A stretch of 64,000 nt of DNA, taken from Bacteroidia bacterium. Lineage in GTDB: Bacteria > Bacteroidota > Bacteroidia > Bacteroidales > Marinilabiliaceae. Below are positions 8,587-17,723 of the stretch, piece by piece. The stretch's first letter is position 1; each line of letters opens with the position of its first letter. Under the pieces are notes generated by a model. It was not told where the DNA came from and searched no databases. It saw only the letters and a program-made list of their open reading frames with translations. The stretch spans positions 36,384 to 100,383 of the forward strand of contig JAUNDI010000004.1 in the NCBI GenBank assembly GCA_030526155.1. The letters are read 5' to 3'. The translations under genes were made by a program, and so were the position numbers.

Positions 8587-9930
8587 TTATCCTACCTCCT
8601 TAGCCATGAGGTCAAGACCGTTTCTCAAAATCTTCTGCAAGTTCAACTTACTTGTGCAGACAAATTCACAGAGAGCGATATCCTCCTCTACTACTTCGTA
8701 GATACCAAGCTCTATCATCTTGTCAATGTCCTGAGCCATGATAGCCTTGAACAAGAACTCTGGATAGATATCCATAGGTAATACAGCATCAAGCTCGCCA
8801 GATACTACAAAGGCTCTGTGCTCACCGTGCATATTTGTGTCAAGCTTATATGTCTTACTGCCTGTCAACCAAGAGAAGAATGTCTTGTGGTTTGAGAACT
8901 TGTTGAAGCCTGGCATAGCCCAACCCATAAACTCATACTCGTTACCCTCTGGGATAACTGTTACTTGTGAGTCATAGTAACGTAAGTAACCATCTGCTGC
9001 AACTTGTGTACCTGTTAGGACGTTGCCCGAGATTACACGTACATTGTCTGATGCAATATTGTTGTTGAGTATGTTGGTCAACTGTGCACCAAGTGTTGTA
9101 CGTACGTATGATGGCTTCTTAATCTCTGAACCACATACTACAATAGTACGACCGAAGTCCATAACACCTGTAGCAAAGAGCTTACCAATAGCTACAACCT
9201 CTTGAACGCCTATTGTCAAAACCTTCTCACCTGCGTTGATTGGCTGTACATGGTTAATCTGTACACCTACACAACCTGCTGGGTGCTTACCGCTGAATGC
9301 TGTAACTGTTACACCCTTAGCCTGTGTAAAGGCATTGTTTGCGCTCTCCGAACGTACACCTACAAATGTAGGAGCTACCTTCGCAAGAACATCAAGACCA
9401 GCCTGGAAGTACTCCTCATTGCCAGTGATAATGAAATCATAATCTGGAGCCAATGGCGCTGTATCAAATGTCGATACGAAGATTGAACGAATCGGACTAG
9501 TTGGGTCAGCTACCACGTTGTATGGACGCTGCTTGAAGTAGGTCCATGCACCAGTCTTTAAAAGTTTCTCAATTACTTGATCGCGAGAGAGGCTCTTAAC
9601 ATCCTCTTTGCCAAAGTCGCGTGTAGTAGATACACCATCGGCCTTAACAACTACCTCAAGTATTACACGTCGCTCACCGCGGTTTACGGCTGCAAGCTCG
9701 CCCGAAACAGGCGATACAAATAGAACCTCTGGATGCAGCTTATCTACGAAAAGCACATCACCCGCATTCACCTTGTCGCCCACCTTCGCTACCATCTTTG
9801 GCGTCAATCCTTTGAAATCAGCCGGACAAATGGCAAACTGCTCTGATGGAGCCACTTGGGTATAAATCGTCTCCGACTTACCAGCCAAGCGAATGTCGAG
9901 GCCTCTTTTGAGTTTAATCACTTCAGACAT
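8587..9930 (-). CDS. nqrA: Na+-NQR subunit A
   Basis: A 447-residue peripheral cytoplasmic subunit, the same length as in Vibrio (about 446). The N-terminus has the RnfC-like barrel-sandwich domain (LKRGLDIRLAGK, FPxF-type segment replaced by FAICPADFKGLTPKM), followed by a Rossmann-like region; it contributes to quinone binding and complex stability. It is the first gene of nqrABCDEF. The upstream region 9931-10032 is shared with a divergent gene; I see no perfect -7 box for nqrA on the minus strand (best is TTTCTTTG near the 10013 area). Confidence 0.95.
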   Translation of the reverse strand: MSEVIKLKRGLDIRLAGKSETIYTQVAPSEQFAICPADFKGLTPKMVAKVGDKVNAGDVLFVDKLHPEVLFVSPVSGELAAVNRGERRVILEVVVKADGVSTTRDFGKEDVKSLSRDQVIEKLLKTGAWTYFKQRPYNVVADPTSPIRSIFVSTFDTAPLAPDYDFIITGNEEYFQAGLDVLAKVAPTFVGVRSESANNAFTQAKGVTVTAFSGKHPAGCVGVQINHVQPINAGEKVLTIGVQEVVAIGKLFATGVMDFGRTIVVCGSEIKKPSYVRTTLGAQLTNILNNNIASDNVRVISGNVLTGTQVAADGYLRYYDSQVTVIPEGNEYEFMGWAMPGFNKFSNHKTFFSWLTGSKTYKLDTNMHGEHRAFVVSGELDAVLPMDIYPEFLFKAIMAQDIDKMIELGIYEVVEEDIALCEFVCTSKLNLQKILRNGLDLMAKEVG

Positions 9931-10032
9931 TGTTTGTATTTGTGTTTTGTGTTTCTTTATTTTTTCTAATTATTAGAGGTCTGTCTCCTTTTTTATGACT
10001 ACTTTTGAGCCAATAAATCAACTGCAAAGAAA

Positions 10033-11397
10033 ATGAAACTTAACGTCAAAAACCAATTATATGTCCAAAAAAACTTTAATTGGAAGAAAATTTTTCCCAA
10101 GTTTTTTGCAACCTTCTTGATGTTATTGGTTATCAGTCAGTTCCTACATGCTAAATCTTCAGCAATACAATCGGTTTTTTACCAATTACCCTCTATCCAT
10201 ACCGTGCGTTTGACTCCTTCTGACTCATGGAAACAGCAGTATATATACGACCTTGATACTAATTCTAATTTAGATATTCTTCTCTCTTTTGATGAACTTT
10301 TCGCCGACTCCCGCCAGCTATATTTCTCACTTTATCACTGCGATGTAAATTGGCTTCGCGATGATATGCTCTCAATAGAGTATTGGGATGGTTTTGAAAA
10401 ACAATACGATTGTTCTGAATATTCTCTCTCTTTTAATACTACAGTAGAGTATGTTCATTATTCGGTTCGTATCCCTATCAATAGGTTCAAAACATCAGGT
10501 AATTTCGTTGTAAATGTATACTCTATTGAGGATGATGAGCTTCTTCTATCTAGGCCTATTATCATCGCAGAGCATGGTTTGGGTATTGCGTCTAATGTAA
10601 AGAAGACGAATCTCGATGGCACTCAGGAGTTATCCCTTGCTCTCTCCTCTACGTCGTCCCTATCTCCTGAGTATCTCACAGAGAATTTTGTAGTGGGGGC
10701 TTGGCAGAATACCGACTTATCGTCTTTTCGGACATTCACCTCGCCTACTGCTATTCGCGCTAATGGCTTATCTTATACCTCACCCTTGGTATTCTCCGCC
10801 GGCTCTGAATGGCGATGGGCCGACTCCCGTAGCTTGCGTGGCCACGTTATGTCTAATACGCATGTAACTATGACTGATGGTTACTATAATGCTTATATCC
10901 CTTTGACTCAATTGCCTCTTGGATACTCTTACCACGAGGATTTTAATGGTCTCCAATATATCCACTCGTATGATAGCCCTAATACGAATTATGACATAAC
11001 GGCTGATTATTCTATCGTCAACATCAACTTCCTCTTCCCTCAAGGGCTTATTGGCGATTACTCTAAGTTGTATGTTGTGGGCGATTTTGTAGACGCTCCT
11101 TTTCCTACTGAACGTACAGCTATCTCTCCAGAGGTTCAATATATAGTGTCTGATGGGGAACGACTCCCTGTTTTCAAATTTACCTATTTCGTTAAGCAGT
11201 CTTTGGCTAACTACCGAATAGTAGAGGTGGATGATAATGGTAATATCAATATGGAGAATACCGAATCTAATTTCTCAGAAACAGAGAACGATTACCATAT
11301 ATGTGCCTATTATCGCGACCAATCAACAGGCTACTATCGCCTCCTAGCTTACAAAAGGCACAATACCCTAAAGACTCCTAATGCATTCATCCCATAG
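10033..11397 (+). CDS. Type IX secretion system plug protein (DUF5103)
   Basis: A 454-residue exported protein of the DUF5103 family, now described as the Plug subunit that seals the SprA (Sov) translocon of the type IX secretion system. A signal peptide covers about residues 18-41 (KFFATFLMLLVISQFLHA). Family-like segments are LPSIHTVRL, LYFSLYHCDVNWL, YWDGFEKQYDCSEYSLSFN and YVHYSVRIPINRFKTSGNF in the first domain; a second beta-rich domain follows. A -7 box TACTTTTG lies at 10000-10007, 25 bases before the ATG. It is divergent from nqrA and followed after 26 bases by the 44-base repeat array. Assignment is from motif memory, not a profile search. Confidence 0.72.
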   Translation: MKLNVKNQLYVQKNFNWKKIFPKFFATFLMLLVISQFLHAKSSAIQSVFYQLPSIHTVRLTPSDSWKQQYIYDLDTNSNLDILLSFDELFADSRQLYFSLYHCDVNWLRDDMLSIEYWDGFEKQYDCSEYSLSFNTTVEYVHYSVRIPINRFKTSGNFVVNVYSIEDDELLLSRPIIIAEHGLGIASNVKKTNLDGTQELSLALSSTSSLSPEYLTENFVVGAWQNTDLSSFRTFTSPTAIRANGLSYTSPLVFSAGSEWRWADSRSLRGHVMSNTHVTMTDGYYNAYIPLTQLPLGYSYHEDFNGLQYIHSYDSPNTNYDITADYSIVNINFLFPQGLIGDYSKLYVVGDFVDAPFPTERTAISPEVQYIVSDGERLPVFKFTYFVKQSLANYRIVEVDDNGNINMENTESNFSETENDYHICAYYRDQSTGYYRLLAYKRHNTLKTPNAFIP

Positions 11398-11423
11398 CAT
11401 CTGTTACTATGTCACAAAACAGA

Positions 11424-11555
11424 ATTTTTACGATGAACAAGGGTGCACACTATATGAACATTATACATTTTTTACGATGAAAGCCTATGCTCCTCGTATA
11501 CTCACAATAACTTTTCTACGATGAAAAAGGGTGCTCACATAGTACTCTCAATGTA
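11424..11555 (+). repeat. Three-unit tandem array with 44-base period, copy 1
   Basis: The core ACGATGAA, preceded by a T-run, starts at 11430, 11474 and 11518, an exact 44-base period. Around the core the units share a weaker consensus (TGCnCAC about 12 bases on, CAATAAC before the next T-run). The array begins 26 bases after the plug gene stop. A second array with the same period is at 49247. Confidence 0.75.
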
Positions 11556-11609
11556 ATATATATAACAAACATCTAATTTTCCCCTATTCCATTGTCAATT
11601 CTTAATAAA

Positions 11610-12224
11610 ATGAGAATCTTAGACCCTAAAGAGACACACAGAGCCTTAGCTCACCAGCGTTGGCACGCATCGCCTATGCCAATGATATCTTTTACTAAAA
11701 CATTCGATATATCACACCTACTCCGTCTTCAGCGTCGCAAGGGGTATAAGCTATACCCTCTCATGATGTACTGCATAGGTATGGCGGCAAAGGATATCCG
11801 CGAATTTTACTATATAGCCTTTCCTGACAAATTGGTGGAGTACGATAAGATTGCTGTACAGGGTATCATTGCCGATGGAACGGGCGATTTCTACTTCTGC
11901 GATGTTCCACTCGTGGAGGATATAAATACCTTCATGTCGACATACACCTCTCAAGTGGCCACCATAAAGGAGACTCATGATAATGTTTTTCATCCCGACC
12001 ATGTACTTATCGGCACCTCTTGTATAAATACTCTAGAGTTCGACTCGTGTTGTAATCAGTATGTGCCGGAATATACTAATCCTTTTCTCTGTTGGGGGAA
12101 ATATCGAAAAGGGTGGTTCCGTACTACGCTCCCTATTACTATCCAAGTAAATCATCAACAGATGGACGGTGGTCACGTGGCTCTTTTCCTAAATAGACTT
12201 CAAGAGATATTTAACACCATCTAA
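11610..12224 (+). CDS. Chloramphenicol acetyltransferase-like acyltransferase (CatA fold)
   Basis: A 204-residue protein of the trimeric CAT family, which transfers acetyl groups from acetyl-CoA. The C-terminal catalytic motif HHxxxDG is present as NHQQMDGGH: the catalytic second histidine and the DG are kept, the first histidine is asparagine. Earlier segments (YPLMMYCIGMAAKDIREFYY) align with the CAT core. I choose the ATG at 11610 because the upstream TTG (11592) adds six residues with no family match. Chromosomal Bacteroidetes members of this family usually have unknown substrates, so drug resistance should not be assumed. A bidirectional terminator follows. Confidence 0.8.
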   Translation: MRILDPKETHRALAHQRWHASPMPMISFTKTFDISHLLRLQRRKGYKLYPLMMYCIGMAAKDIREFYYIAFPDKLVEYDKIAVQGIIADGTGDFYFCDVPLVEDINTFMSTYTSQVATIKETHDNVFHPDHVLIGTSCINTLEFDSCCNQYVPEYTNPFLCWGKYRKGWFRTTLPITIQVNHQQMDGGHVALFLNRLQEIFNTI

Positions 12225-12244
12225 CCTACCCTCATAAAAAGAAC

Positions 12245-12281
12245 AAATCCGACGGAAGTATATAGACTTCTCGTCGGATTT
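12245..12281. terminator. Bidirectional terminator between convergent genes
   Basis: AAATCCGACG pairs with CGTCGGATTT across a 17-base loop. T-rich tails exist on both sides (TATCTTTTAT on plus, GTTCTTTTTAT on minus), so it can serve the acyltransferase gene and the FadL-type gene. Confidence 0.82.
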
Positions 12282-12304
12282 ATCTTTTATCTTATCGTCA
12301 ATAA

Positions 12305-13759
12305 CTAGAACTTATACTCTAGCGAAACGCCAAATACCTTATTTGTTCTACTGTATACGTCAACACCCTTAACGCCTAGGCCATTGTAATTCTCTGATAC
12401 TTTGGTATAGTCGTCATATGTAGTCCAGAAGTAAGCAATATCCATAGCCATCTTCTCTGATAGCTTTACCTTAGCGCCGAAGCCAAGAGAGTAAGAGTCG
12501 CAAGCAAATGAAGTATCTGATTGATACTCGTCAGACAATCCGTAGTCTGTCTTCTGATAACCGCCTGATATTGTCAATCTATCCAAGGCGTCCCACTCTA
12601 CACCTGCCAAGTACTCGAAAGTACCTCTCTTAAGAGTCTTCTGCTTGCCACCTGCCATTCTAGCATTCTTGTCGTCATAAAAGTGCCACTCAGCAGTAGC
12701 TCGTAAAGTTGGCAATATATTAACTCCTGCTGATAGGGTTAATAGCGAAGGTATATCGTTTGGAGTATTTACACCATTCTCATAAGGCTTAAGCAACTCC
12801 GCTGCTGATGCTGGTCTCTCTAGCTTATTTGTAGAGTTCTCAATATTAAGGTTTGTCAAGAACTCATACTTAGCTGCCAAATCTACAATACCGAGACGAC
12901 CAAATACGCCAATAATTGGAGTCAAGCCCCAACCCGTCTGGTCGCAATCAAGGCTAATAGCCGAGCTCTCCAACTTCTGCAACATTGCAGCACCTTGCTG
13001 TTGAGCCATAGTCATAGCATGCTGCATAGCCATAGCTTGATCCATACCCGCTGCTACAAGTTGCTTGTATGCCTCAGTAACAATCTGCTGACCGAGAGCC
13101 TCTATTACGCCATCCTTGATATTCACCTTAAGGTGACCCACATAGCCGCCCATAAAGTAGTTCATTCTACCGCCGGCGAATACTGATAGGTGCTCATTAA
13201 TCTTACGACCGAGGCCCAAAGTAAGGCCCATGATATACTGCTTGCCATCCATAGCGCTAGATATATCATACATATCTGAGGTAAGTTTTCCGTTACTCTC
13301 CTTTGTCATCAAGCCAATAGCCGACGCCTCGAAGAGAGGAAGACCCTGGTCGAAAGAGGCCTTACCGCCACCGCCAGTAATAGCCAAAGCCGAAGCGATA
13401 GTCCAATCGCCCTTACGATAAGCAAAATGGATTGAAGGCACGATAGGAGCAGCAGCCTTACCATGGTAAGAACGCTTACCGTCAGGAGTCTGACTATTAG
13501 CGAATACCAAACTCTGAGATTCTATATCTCTGTTCTGATATGCACTTTGGATAGTCAATGATAGGTAAACCTTCTCATCTTCAAGGAAAGATAGACCTGC
13601 TGGATTAGAATATACTCCATCTAGAGATACAGATGCACCACGTGCAATCATTCTAAGAAAAGAAGCGTGTTGGTTAGTGTTGGTTAGATAACCGCCTGCG
13701 AAGGCAAATACCGACAAGCTAAAAGCTATAGCCAATGTCGAAATTCTGTGTAGTGTCAT
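12305..13759 (-). CDS. OmpP1/FadL/TodX-family outer membrane transport protein
   Basis: A 484-residue outer membrane beta-barrel likely to pass hydrophobic molecules such as fatty acids. The start ATG at 13759 gives a clean signal peptide (MTLHRISTLAIAFSLSVFAFAGG); a start 11 residues earlier is possible but would spoil it. After cleavage the family N-terminus is visible (GYLTNTNQHASFLRMIARGA, then GVYSNPAGLSFL), corresponding to the plug hatch region with an NPAG motif. The protein ends VFGVSLEYKF with a C-terminal aromatic residue, as expected for BamA-dependent barrels. It stands alone between terminators. Its location two genes from acyl-CoA dehydrogenase/ETF fits fatty acid use but is only suggestive. 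Confidence 0.88.
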   Translation of the reverse strand: MTLHRISTLAIAFSLSVFAFAGGYLTNTNQHASFLRMIARGASVSLDGVYSNPAGLSFLEDEKVYLSLTIQSAYQNRDIESQSLVFANSQTPDGKRSYHGKAAAPIVPSIHFAYRKGDWTIASALAITGGGGKASFDQGLPLFEASAIGLMTKESNGKLTSDMYDISSAMDGKQYIMGLTLGLGRKINEHLSVFAGGRMNYFMGGYVGHLKVNIKDGVIEALGQQIVTEAYKQLVAAGMDQAMAMQHAMTMAQQQGAAMLQKLESSAISLDCDQTGWGLTPIIGVFGRLGIVDLAAKYEFLTNLNIENSTNKLERPASAAELLKPYENGVNTPNDIPSLLTLSAGVNILPTLRATAEWHFYDDKNARMAGGKQKTLKRGTFEYLAGVEWDALDRLTISGGYQKTDYGLSDEYQSDTSFACDSYSLGFGAKVKLSEKMAMDIAYFWTTYDDYTKVSENYNGLGVKGVDVYSRTNKVFGVSLEYKF

Positions 13760-13910
13760 TGGTTTGTTCCTTTGTATGTAAAAATATGGCACAAAGGTTG
13801 GTGTAATTATCTAACCTACCAATTCTATTCTCTTAATTCTTGTTAATTGCCCATATATTTAATACGTAATAATACCCATTGACCATTTTTCACTCACCAA
13901 TAAAGAAAAA

Positions 13911-13936
13911 AAGAGCCCTAGGAACCTAGGACTCTT
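13911..13936 (-). terminator. Terminator of the etf-acyl-CoA dehydrogenase operon
   Basis: AAGAGcCCTAGG pairs with CCTAGGaCTCTT around a two-base centre. On the minus strand it is followed by a run of seven T. It lies 33 bases after the acyl-CoA dehydrogenase stop. Confidence 0.85.
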
Positions 13937-13969
13937 ATTATCAATTCTCAATTATAATCTAGCTATTGA

Positions 13970-15682
13970 CTAAGCCATACGATAATTCTCGAGATTCTCC
14001 TCTTGGAACTTACGGATGAAAGTCATATGCTTCTCAACCTCAGCCTCAGCATAACGGATATATACGTTAGCCGACTTCTCGAAGAGCTCAGGAGCCTTGT
14101 TAGCATCCTGAAGGAGGAGGTGACCCATGATAGTATGAGCGCACATCTCTACTAGACGACGAGCAACGAGGTCGAGGAACTCTTGATTCTTAGCCTCAGT
14201 AACTTGGTTGATAGCCATATTAGCCTTATCAGCCATATCCTTTAGCTTATCGCGGAGGATATCGAAGCGAGCATCGAAGTGAAGAGTCTCGTATGCATCA
14301 CGAATCTGGTTAAGGTAAGCGCCAGTAGTAACGTAACGGATAGCCGCTACAGTCTGCAACTGAGAAGTACCCTCATAGATAGATGTAATACGAGCATCAC
14401 GATATAGGCGCTCACAAGTATACTCCTTCATGAAGCCAGAGCCGCCATGCACCTGGATACAATCGTAAGCATTTTGGTTAGCATACTCAGAACCCATCAT
14501 CTTAGCGAGCGGAGTGAAAGAGTCGGCCAACTTAGCATACTTCTTCTGCTCCTGACGCTCCTCCGGTTCGAGTTTACGCTCCTTAGCGATATCATCGAGA
14601 GCCTTATATATATCGACGAAACGAGATGTCTCATACAAGAGGGCACGAGTAGCGTCGAGTTTAGCCTTCATCAAACTCAACATCTCAGCTACAGCTGGGA
14701 ACTCGATGATAGCCTTACCGAACTGCTTACGGTCCTTAGCGTAAGCCAAAGCCTCGTTGAAAGCAGCTTGAGAGATACCGACGCCCTGAGCGGCGATACC
14801 GAGACGAGCGCCATTCATAAGAGCCATAACGTACTTGATAAGACCGAGCTTTGTATCGCCACAGAGTTCTGCCTTAGCATTCTTGTATACGAGCTCACAT
14901 GTAGGAGAACCCTTGATACCCATCTTATTCTCGATACGACGAACATCGACGCCTCCCTGTTGCTTATCATAGATAAACATAGAGAGACCGCGACCGTCAT
15001 GAGTACCCTCCTCAGAACGAGCGAGTACGAGGTGAATATCAGCGTCGCCATTAGTAATAAAGCGCTTTACGCCATTGAGCAACCAGCAACCATCCTTCTC
15101 AGAGTAAGTAGCCTTAAGCATAACGCTCTGGAGGTCGGAACCAGCGTCAGGCTCTGTCAAGTCCATGGACATTGTCTCGCCATTACAAACGCGAGTAAGG
15201 AAACGCATCTTCTGGTCCTCATTACCGAACTCATAGAGAGTCTCGGCGCAGTCTTGGAGTCCCCAAAGGTTTTCGAAACCAGCGTCGGCGCGGCTAACGA
15301 TATCAGCCGCCATGATATAAGGGGTAATAGGGAAATTCAAGCCACCAAAGCGGCGAGGCATAGACATACCCATAAGGCCTGCCTTACGAGTAGCATCGAG
15401 GTTAACCTGAGTACCTGAAGCGTACTGTACGCGACCGTTAGCGCAAGTAGGGCCCTCGTGGTCAACCCCCTCGGCATTAGGAGCGATTACATCGCCACAT
15501 ATTTCGCCTACGATTTCGAGTACCTTATCGTAGTTATCCATAGCATCCTCGAAGTCGGCTGGTGCATAGTCAAACTTCTCTCTATCTGCAAAGTTGCGCT
15601 CTTTGAGCTCAACGATATGCTTCATCAAAGGGTGAGAAAGATGATGCTTAAGTTCAGGGGTATCTGTATAGAAATTTGCCAT
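13970..15682 (-). CDS. Acyl-CoA dehydrogenase, long form
   Basis: A 570-residue flavoenzyme that oxidises acyl-CoA to enoyl-CoA (or works in reverse in a bifurcating complex) with ETF as electron partner. Visible features are the FAD/substrate loop MDLTEPDAGSD (173-183), FITNGDAD, and the catalytic base region IYEGTSQLQ with E437 as the probable catalytic glutamate. It is about 190 residues longer than the 380-residue short/medium-chain enzymes; the extra C-terminal helical domain (after about 450) is typical of this long subfamily. Third gene of the etfB-etfA-acd operon, 11 bases after etfA. Chain length specificity cannot be read from the sequence. Confidence 0.93.
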   Translation of the reverse strand: MANFYTDTPELKHHLSHPLMKHIVELKERNFADREKFDYAPADFEDAMDNYDKVLEIVGEICGDVIAPNAEGVDHEGPTCANGRVQYASGTQVNLDATRKAGLMGMSMPRRFGGLNFPITPYIMAADIVSRADAGFENLWGLQDCAETLYEFGNEDQKMRFLTRVCNGETMSMDLTEPDAGSDLQSVMLKATYSEKDGCWLLNGVKRFITNGDADIHLVLARSEEGTHDGRGLSMFIYDKQQGGVDVRRIENKMGIKGSPTCELVYKNAKAELCGDTKLGLIKYVMALMNGARLGIAAQGVGISQAAFNEALAYAKDRKQFGKAIIEFPAVAEMLSLMKAKLDATRALLYETSRFVDIYKALDDIAKERKLEPEERQEQKKYAKLADSFTPLAKMMGSEYANQNAYDCIQVHGGSGFMKEYTCERLYRDARITSIYEGTSQLQTVAAIRYVTTGAYLNQIRDAYETLHFDARFDILRDKLKDMADKANMAINQVTEAKNQEFLDLVARRLVEMCAHTIMGHLLLQDANKAPELFEKSANVYIRYAEAEVEKHMTFIRKFQEENLENYRMA

Positions 15683-15693
15683 CTTCTTCGGGA

Positions 15694-16704
15694 TTATTTG
15701 TTTTTCTTGTAATACTTAATGAGTTTAGGGACTACCTCCTCTACTGTACCTGTGATAACATAATCTGCTATGGTATTGATTGGAGCATCAGGATCTGAGT
15801 TGATAGAGATAATCATTGAAGACTCCTTCATACCAGCGATATGTTGGATTTGGCCTGAGATACCGCAAGCGATATAAAGTTTAGGGCGTACGGTAACACC
15901 TGTCTGACCGATTTGGCGGTCGTGATCACAGAAACCGGCATCGATAGCTGCGCGGCTAGCGCCCACCTCGCCATTGATAGTCTTAGCGAGTTCGTATAGC
16001 ATATCGAAGTTCTCCTTAGAGCCCATACCGTATCCGCCAGCGATTACGATAGGAGCGCCCTTGAGGTTGTTCTTAGCCTTTTCGATATGGCGCTCGATAA
16101 CCTTAACTACGTAGTCGGTATCAGCCACATACTTCTTAACGTCGTGGTTGATTACTTCGCACTTATAGTTAGGGTCCTTAATTTCCTTTTGCATAACGCC
16201 CTCGCGCACGGTAGCCATCTGAGGACGGTTCTCTGGGTTTACGATAGTAGCGACGATGTTACCGCCGAAAGCAGGGCGGATTTGGTAGAGAAGGTTCTTG
16301 AAAGTCTGCCCCTTCATCTCGTGGTCGCCGATTTCGAGAGAAGTACAGTCGGCAGTAAGACCGCTAAACAACGCTGAGGACACGCGTGGGCCGAGGTCTC
16401 GACCGATTACTGTAGCACCCATCAAGCAGATTTGAGGTTTCTCCTCTTTGAAGAGGTTAACCACTACGCTTGTATGAGGAAGAGAAGTGTATGGGTAAAG
16501 ACCTGGAGCGTCGAATACGTGAAGTTTATCGACGCCATAAGGAGCCACCTGCTTCTCTATGCCTGAGAGATTGCTACCAGCGACGATAGCCTCTACCTCT
16601 ACTCCGAGTTGGTCGGCCAATTGGCGTCCCTTGGTCAATAGCTCGAGGCTGACGTCTGCAACTTGTCCTTCCTCGATTTCGCAATATATAAATACGCTAT
16701 TCAT
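15694..16704 (-). CDS. etfA: Electron transfer flavoprotein alpha subunit
   Basis: A 336-residue subunit that carries the redox-active FAD of ETF. The FAD domain motifs are clear: SRAAIDAGFCDHDRQIGQTG, VRPKLYIACGISGQIQH. The N-terminal half is the ETF alpha/beta domain (MNSVFIYCEIEEGQVADVSLELL). It pairs with the adjacent EtfB and transfers electrons between the acyl-CoA dehydrogenase and a further partner. Position in the operon: 18 bases after etfB, 11 before the dehydrogenase. Whether the complex bifurcates electrons cannot be decided by eye. Confidence 0.96.
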   Translation of the reverse strand: MNSVFIYCEIEEGQVADVSLELLTKGRQLADQLGVEVEAIVAGSNLSGIEKQVAPYGVDKLHVFDAPGLYPYTSLPHTSVVVNLFKEEKPQICLMGATVIGRDLGPRVSSALFSGLTADCTSLEIGDHEMKGQTFKNLLYQIRPAFGGNIVATIVNPENRPQMATVREGVMQKEIKDPNYKCEVINHDVKKYVADTDYVVKVIERHIEKAKNNLKGAPIVIAGGYGMGSKENFDMLYELAKTINGEVGASRAAIDAGFCDHDRQIGQTGVTVRPKLYIACGISGQIQHIAGMKESSMIISINSDPDAPINTIADYVITGTVEEVVPKLIKYYKKNK

Positions 16705-16722
16705 TGTTCTTCTATTTTTCTA

Positions 16723-17592
16723 TTAACCGACAATCTTGTTCTCAATGAGCTCAACCATGAGGCTCTCGATATCTGAGTCGGATGCTGTGAAACGCTTAGA
16801 CTCCTTAGCTGTGAATACGATATTCTTGATAGTCTTCACCTTTGTAGGAGAACCGTTAAGACCGCACTGCTTAACATCGCCATCTACGTCGGCAACAGTC
16901 CACTCCTTGATATCGAGGTAAGGACGAGCCTTAATGAGTTCTGCGTTACCGCCCTCGGCAGCAGCCTGCGAAGGAGTTTGCGCATACTTGTACTTCATGA
17001 CGCGCTTAGCGTTACGTGGGCGGCAAGGATCTGCCGAACCGTTAACAGTAATAACGATTGGGAGAGGACCCTCAACGGTTTCGATACCGCCAGGGATATG
17101 GCGTTGTACGCGAATAGTCTTACCCTCGATAGCCTCGATCTTCTCTGCGTAAGTGATCTGAGTAAGGCCGAGCTTCTCAGCAACTTGAGGACCCACCTGA
17201 GCTGTATCGCCATCGATAGCCTGACGGCCACCGATAATGATATCATACTCACCGATCTTCTTGATAGCCATAGAGAGAGCATATGAAGTAGCGAGAGTAT
17301 CGGCGCCAGCGAAAGCGCGGTCTGTCAATAGCACACCAGCGTCTGCGCCACGATACATACCCTCGAGGAGTATTTCAGCGGCACGGCCAGGACCCATAGT
17401 CAACATTGTTATAGTTGAATCAGGGTATTTATCCTTTATTTGTAGAGCCTGCTCGAGAGCATTCAAGTCTTCTGGGTTGAAGATAGCAGGCAAGGCAGCA
17501 CGGTTAATAGTACCCTCTGCTGTCATAGCATCTTTGCCAACATTGCGCGTATCAGGCACTTGCTTGGCTAGAACGATTATTTTATATCCCAT
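16723..17592 (-). CDS. etfB: Electron transfer flavoprotein beta subunit
   Basis: A 289-residue subunit of ETF, longer than the about 250 residues of mitochondrial forms and in the range of anaerobe EtfB. The N-terminus YKIIVLAKQVPDTR and the segment GGRQAIDGDTAQVGPQVAEKL (nucleotide-binding loop; AMP, or a second FAD in bifurcating forms) identify it. First gene of the operon with a well-formed promoter 48 bases upstream. The neighbours fix the role as electron carrier for the acyl-CoA dehydrogenase. Confidence 0.96.
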   Translation of the reverse strand: MGYKIIVLAKQVPDTRNVGKDAMTAEGTINRAALPAIFNPEDLNALEQALQIKDKYPDSTITMLTMGPGRAAEILLEGMYRGADAGVLLTDRAFAGADTLATSYALSMAIKKIGEYDIIIGGRQAIDGDTAQVGPQVAEKLGLTQITYAEKIEAIEGKTIRVQRHIPGGIETVEGPLPIVITVNGSADPCRPRNAKRVMKYKYAQTPSQAAAEGGNAELIKARPYLDIKEWTVADVDGDVKQCGLNGSPTKVKTIKNIVFTAKESKRFTASDSDIESLMVELIENKIVG

Positions 17593-17640
17593 TCTTCTAA
17601 TAGGTTTAATTTACCTGTGAATAAATGCAAAATTGCGTTG

Positions 17641-17671
17641 CAAAGATACAAAATATTCTAACATTGGCAAC
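17641..17671 (-). promoter_or_regulatory. Promoter of the etf operon
   Basis: Minus-strand -7 box TATCTTTG (17641-17648, perfect) and a GTTG (17668-17671) 19 bases upstream, one mismatch from the TTTG -33 box. Confidence 0.65.
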
Positions 17672-17723
17672 TTTTTGCTTAAAAGTAATGAATTGGGAGG
17701 TAGATGGTGTGGGTGGGTAGAAT

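Noticed and set aside
11424-11555. CRISPR array (conserved core with about 30-base variable parts, regular 44-base period)
   Set aside because: The conserved core is only about 14 bases, the variable parts still share a weak consensus, there are only three units, and no cas gene is in the window.
11610-12224. Antibiotic resistance gene (chloramphenicol)
   Set aside because: No mobile element is nearby, the catalytic motif is altered, and chromosomal family members commonly lack this activity.
14447-15418. Plus-strand open frame of 323 codons opposite the acyl-CoA dehydrogenase gene
   Set aside because: The minus-strand gene has catalytic and FAD motifs over this whole interval; the opposite frame has none.
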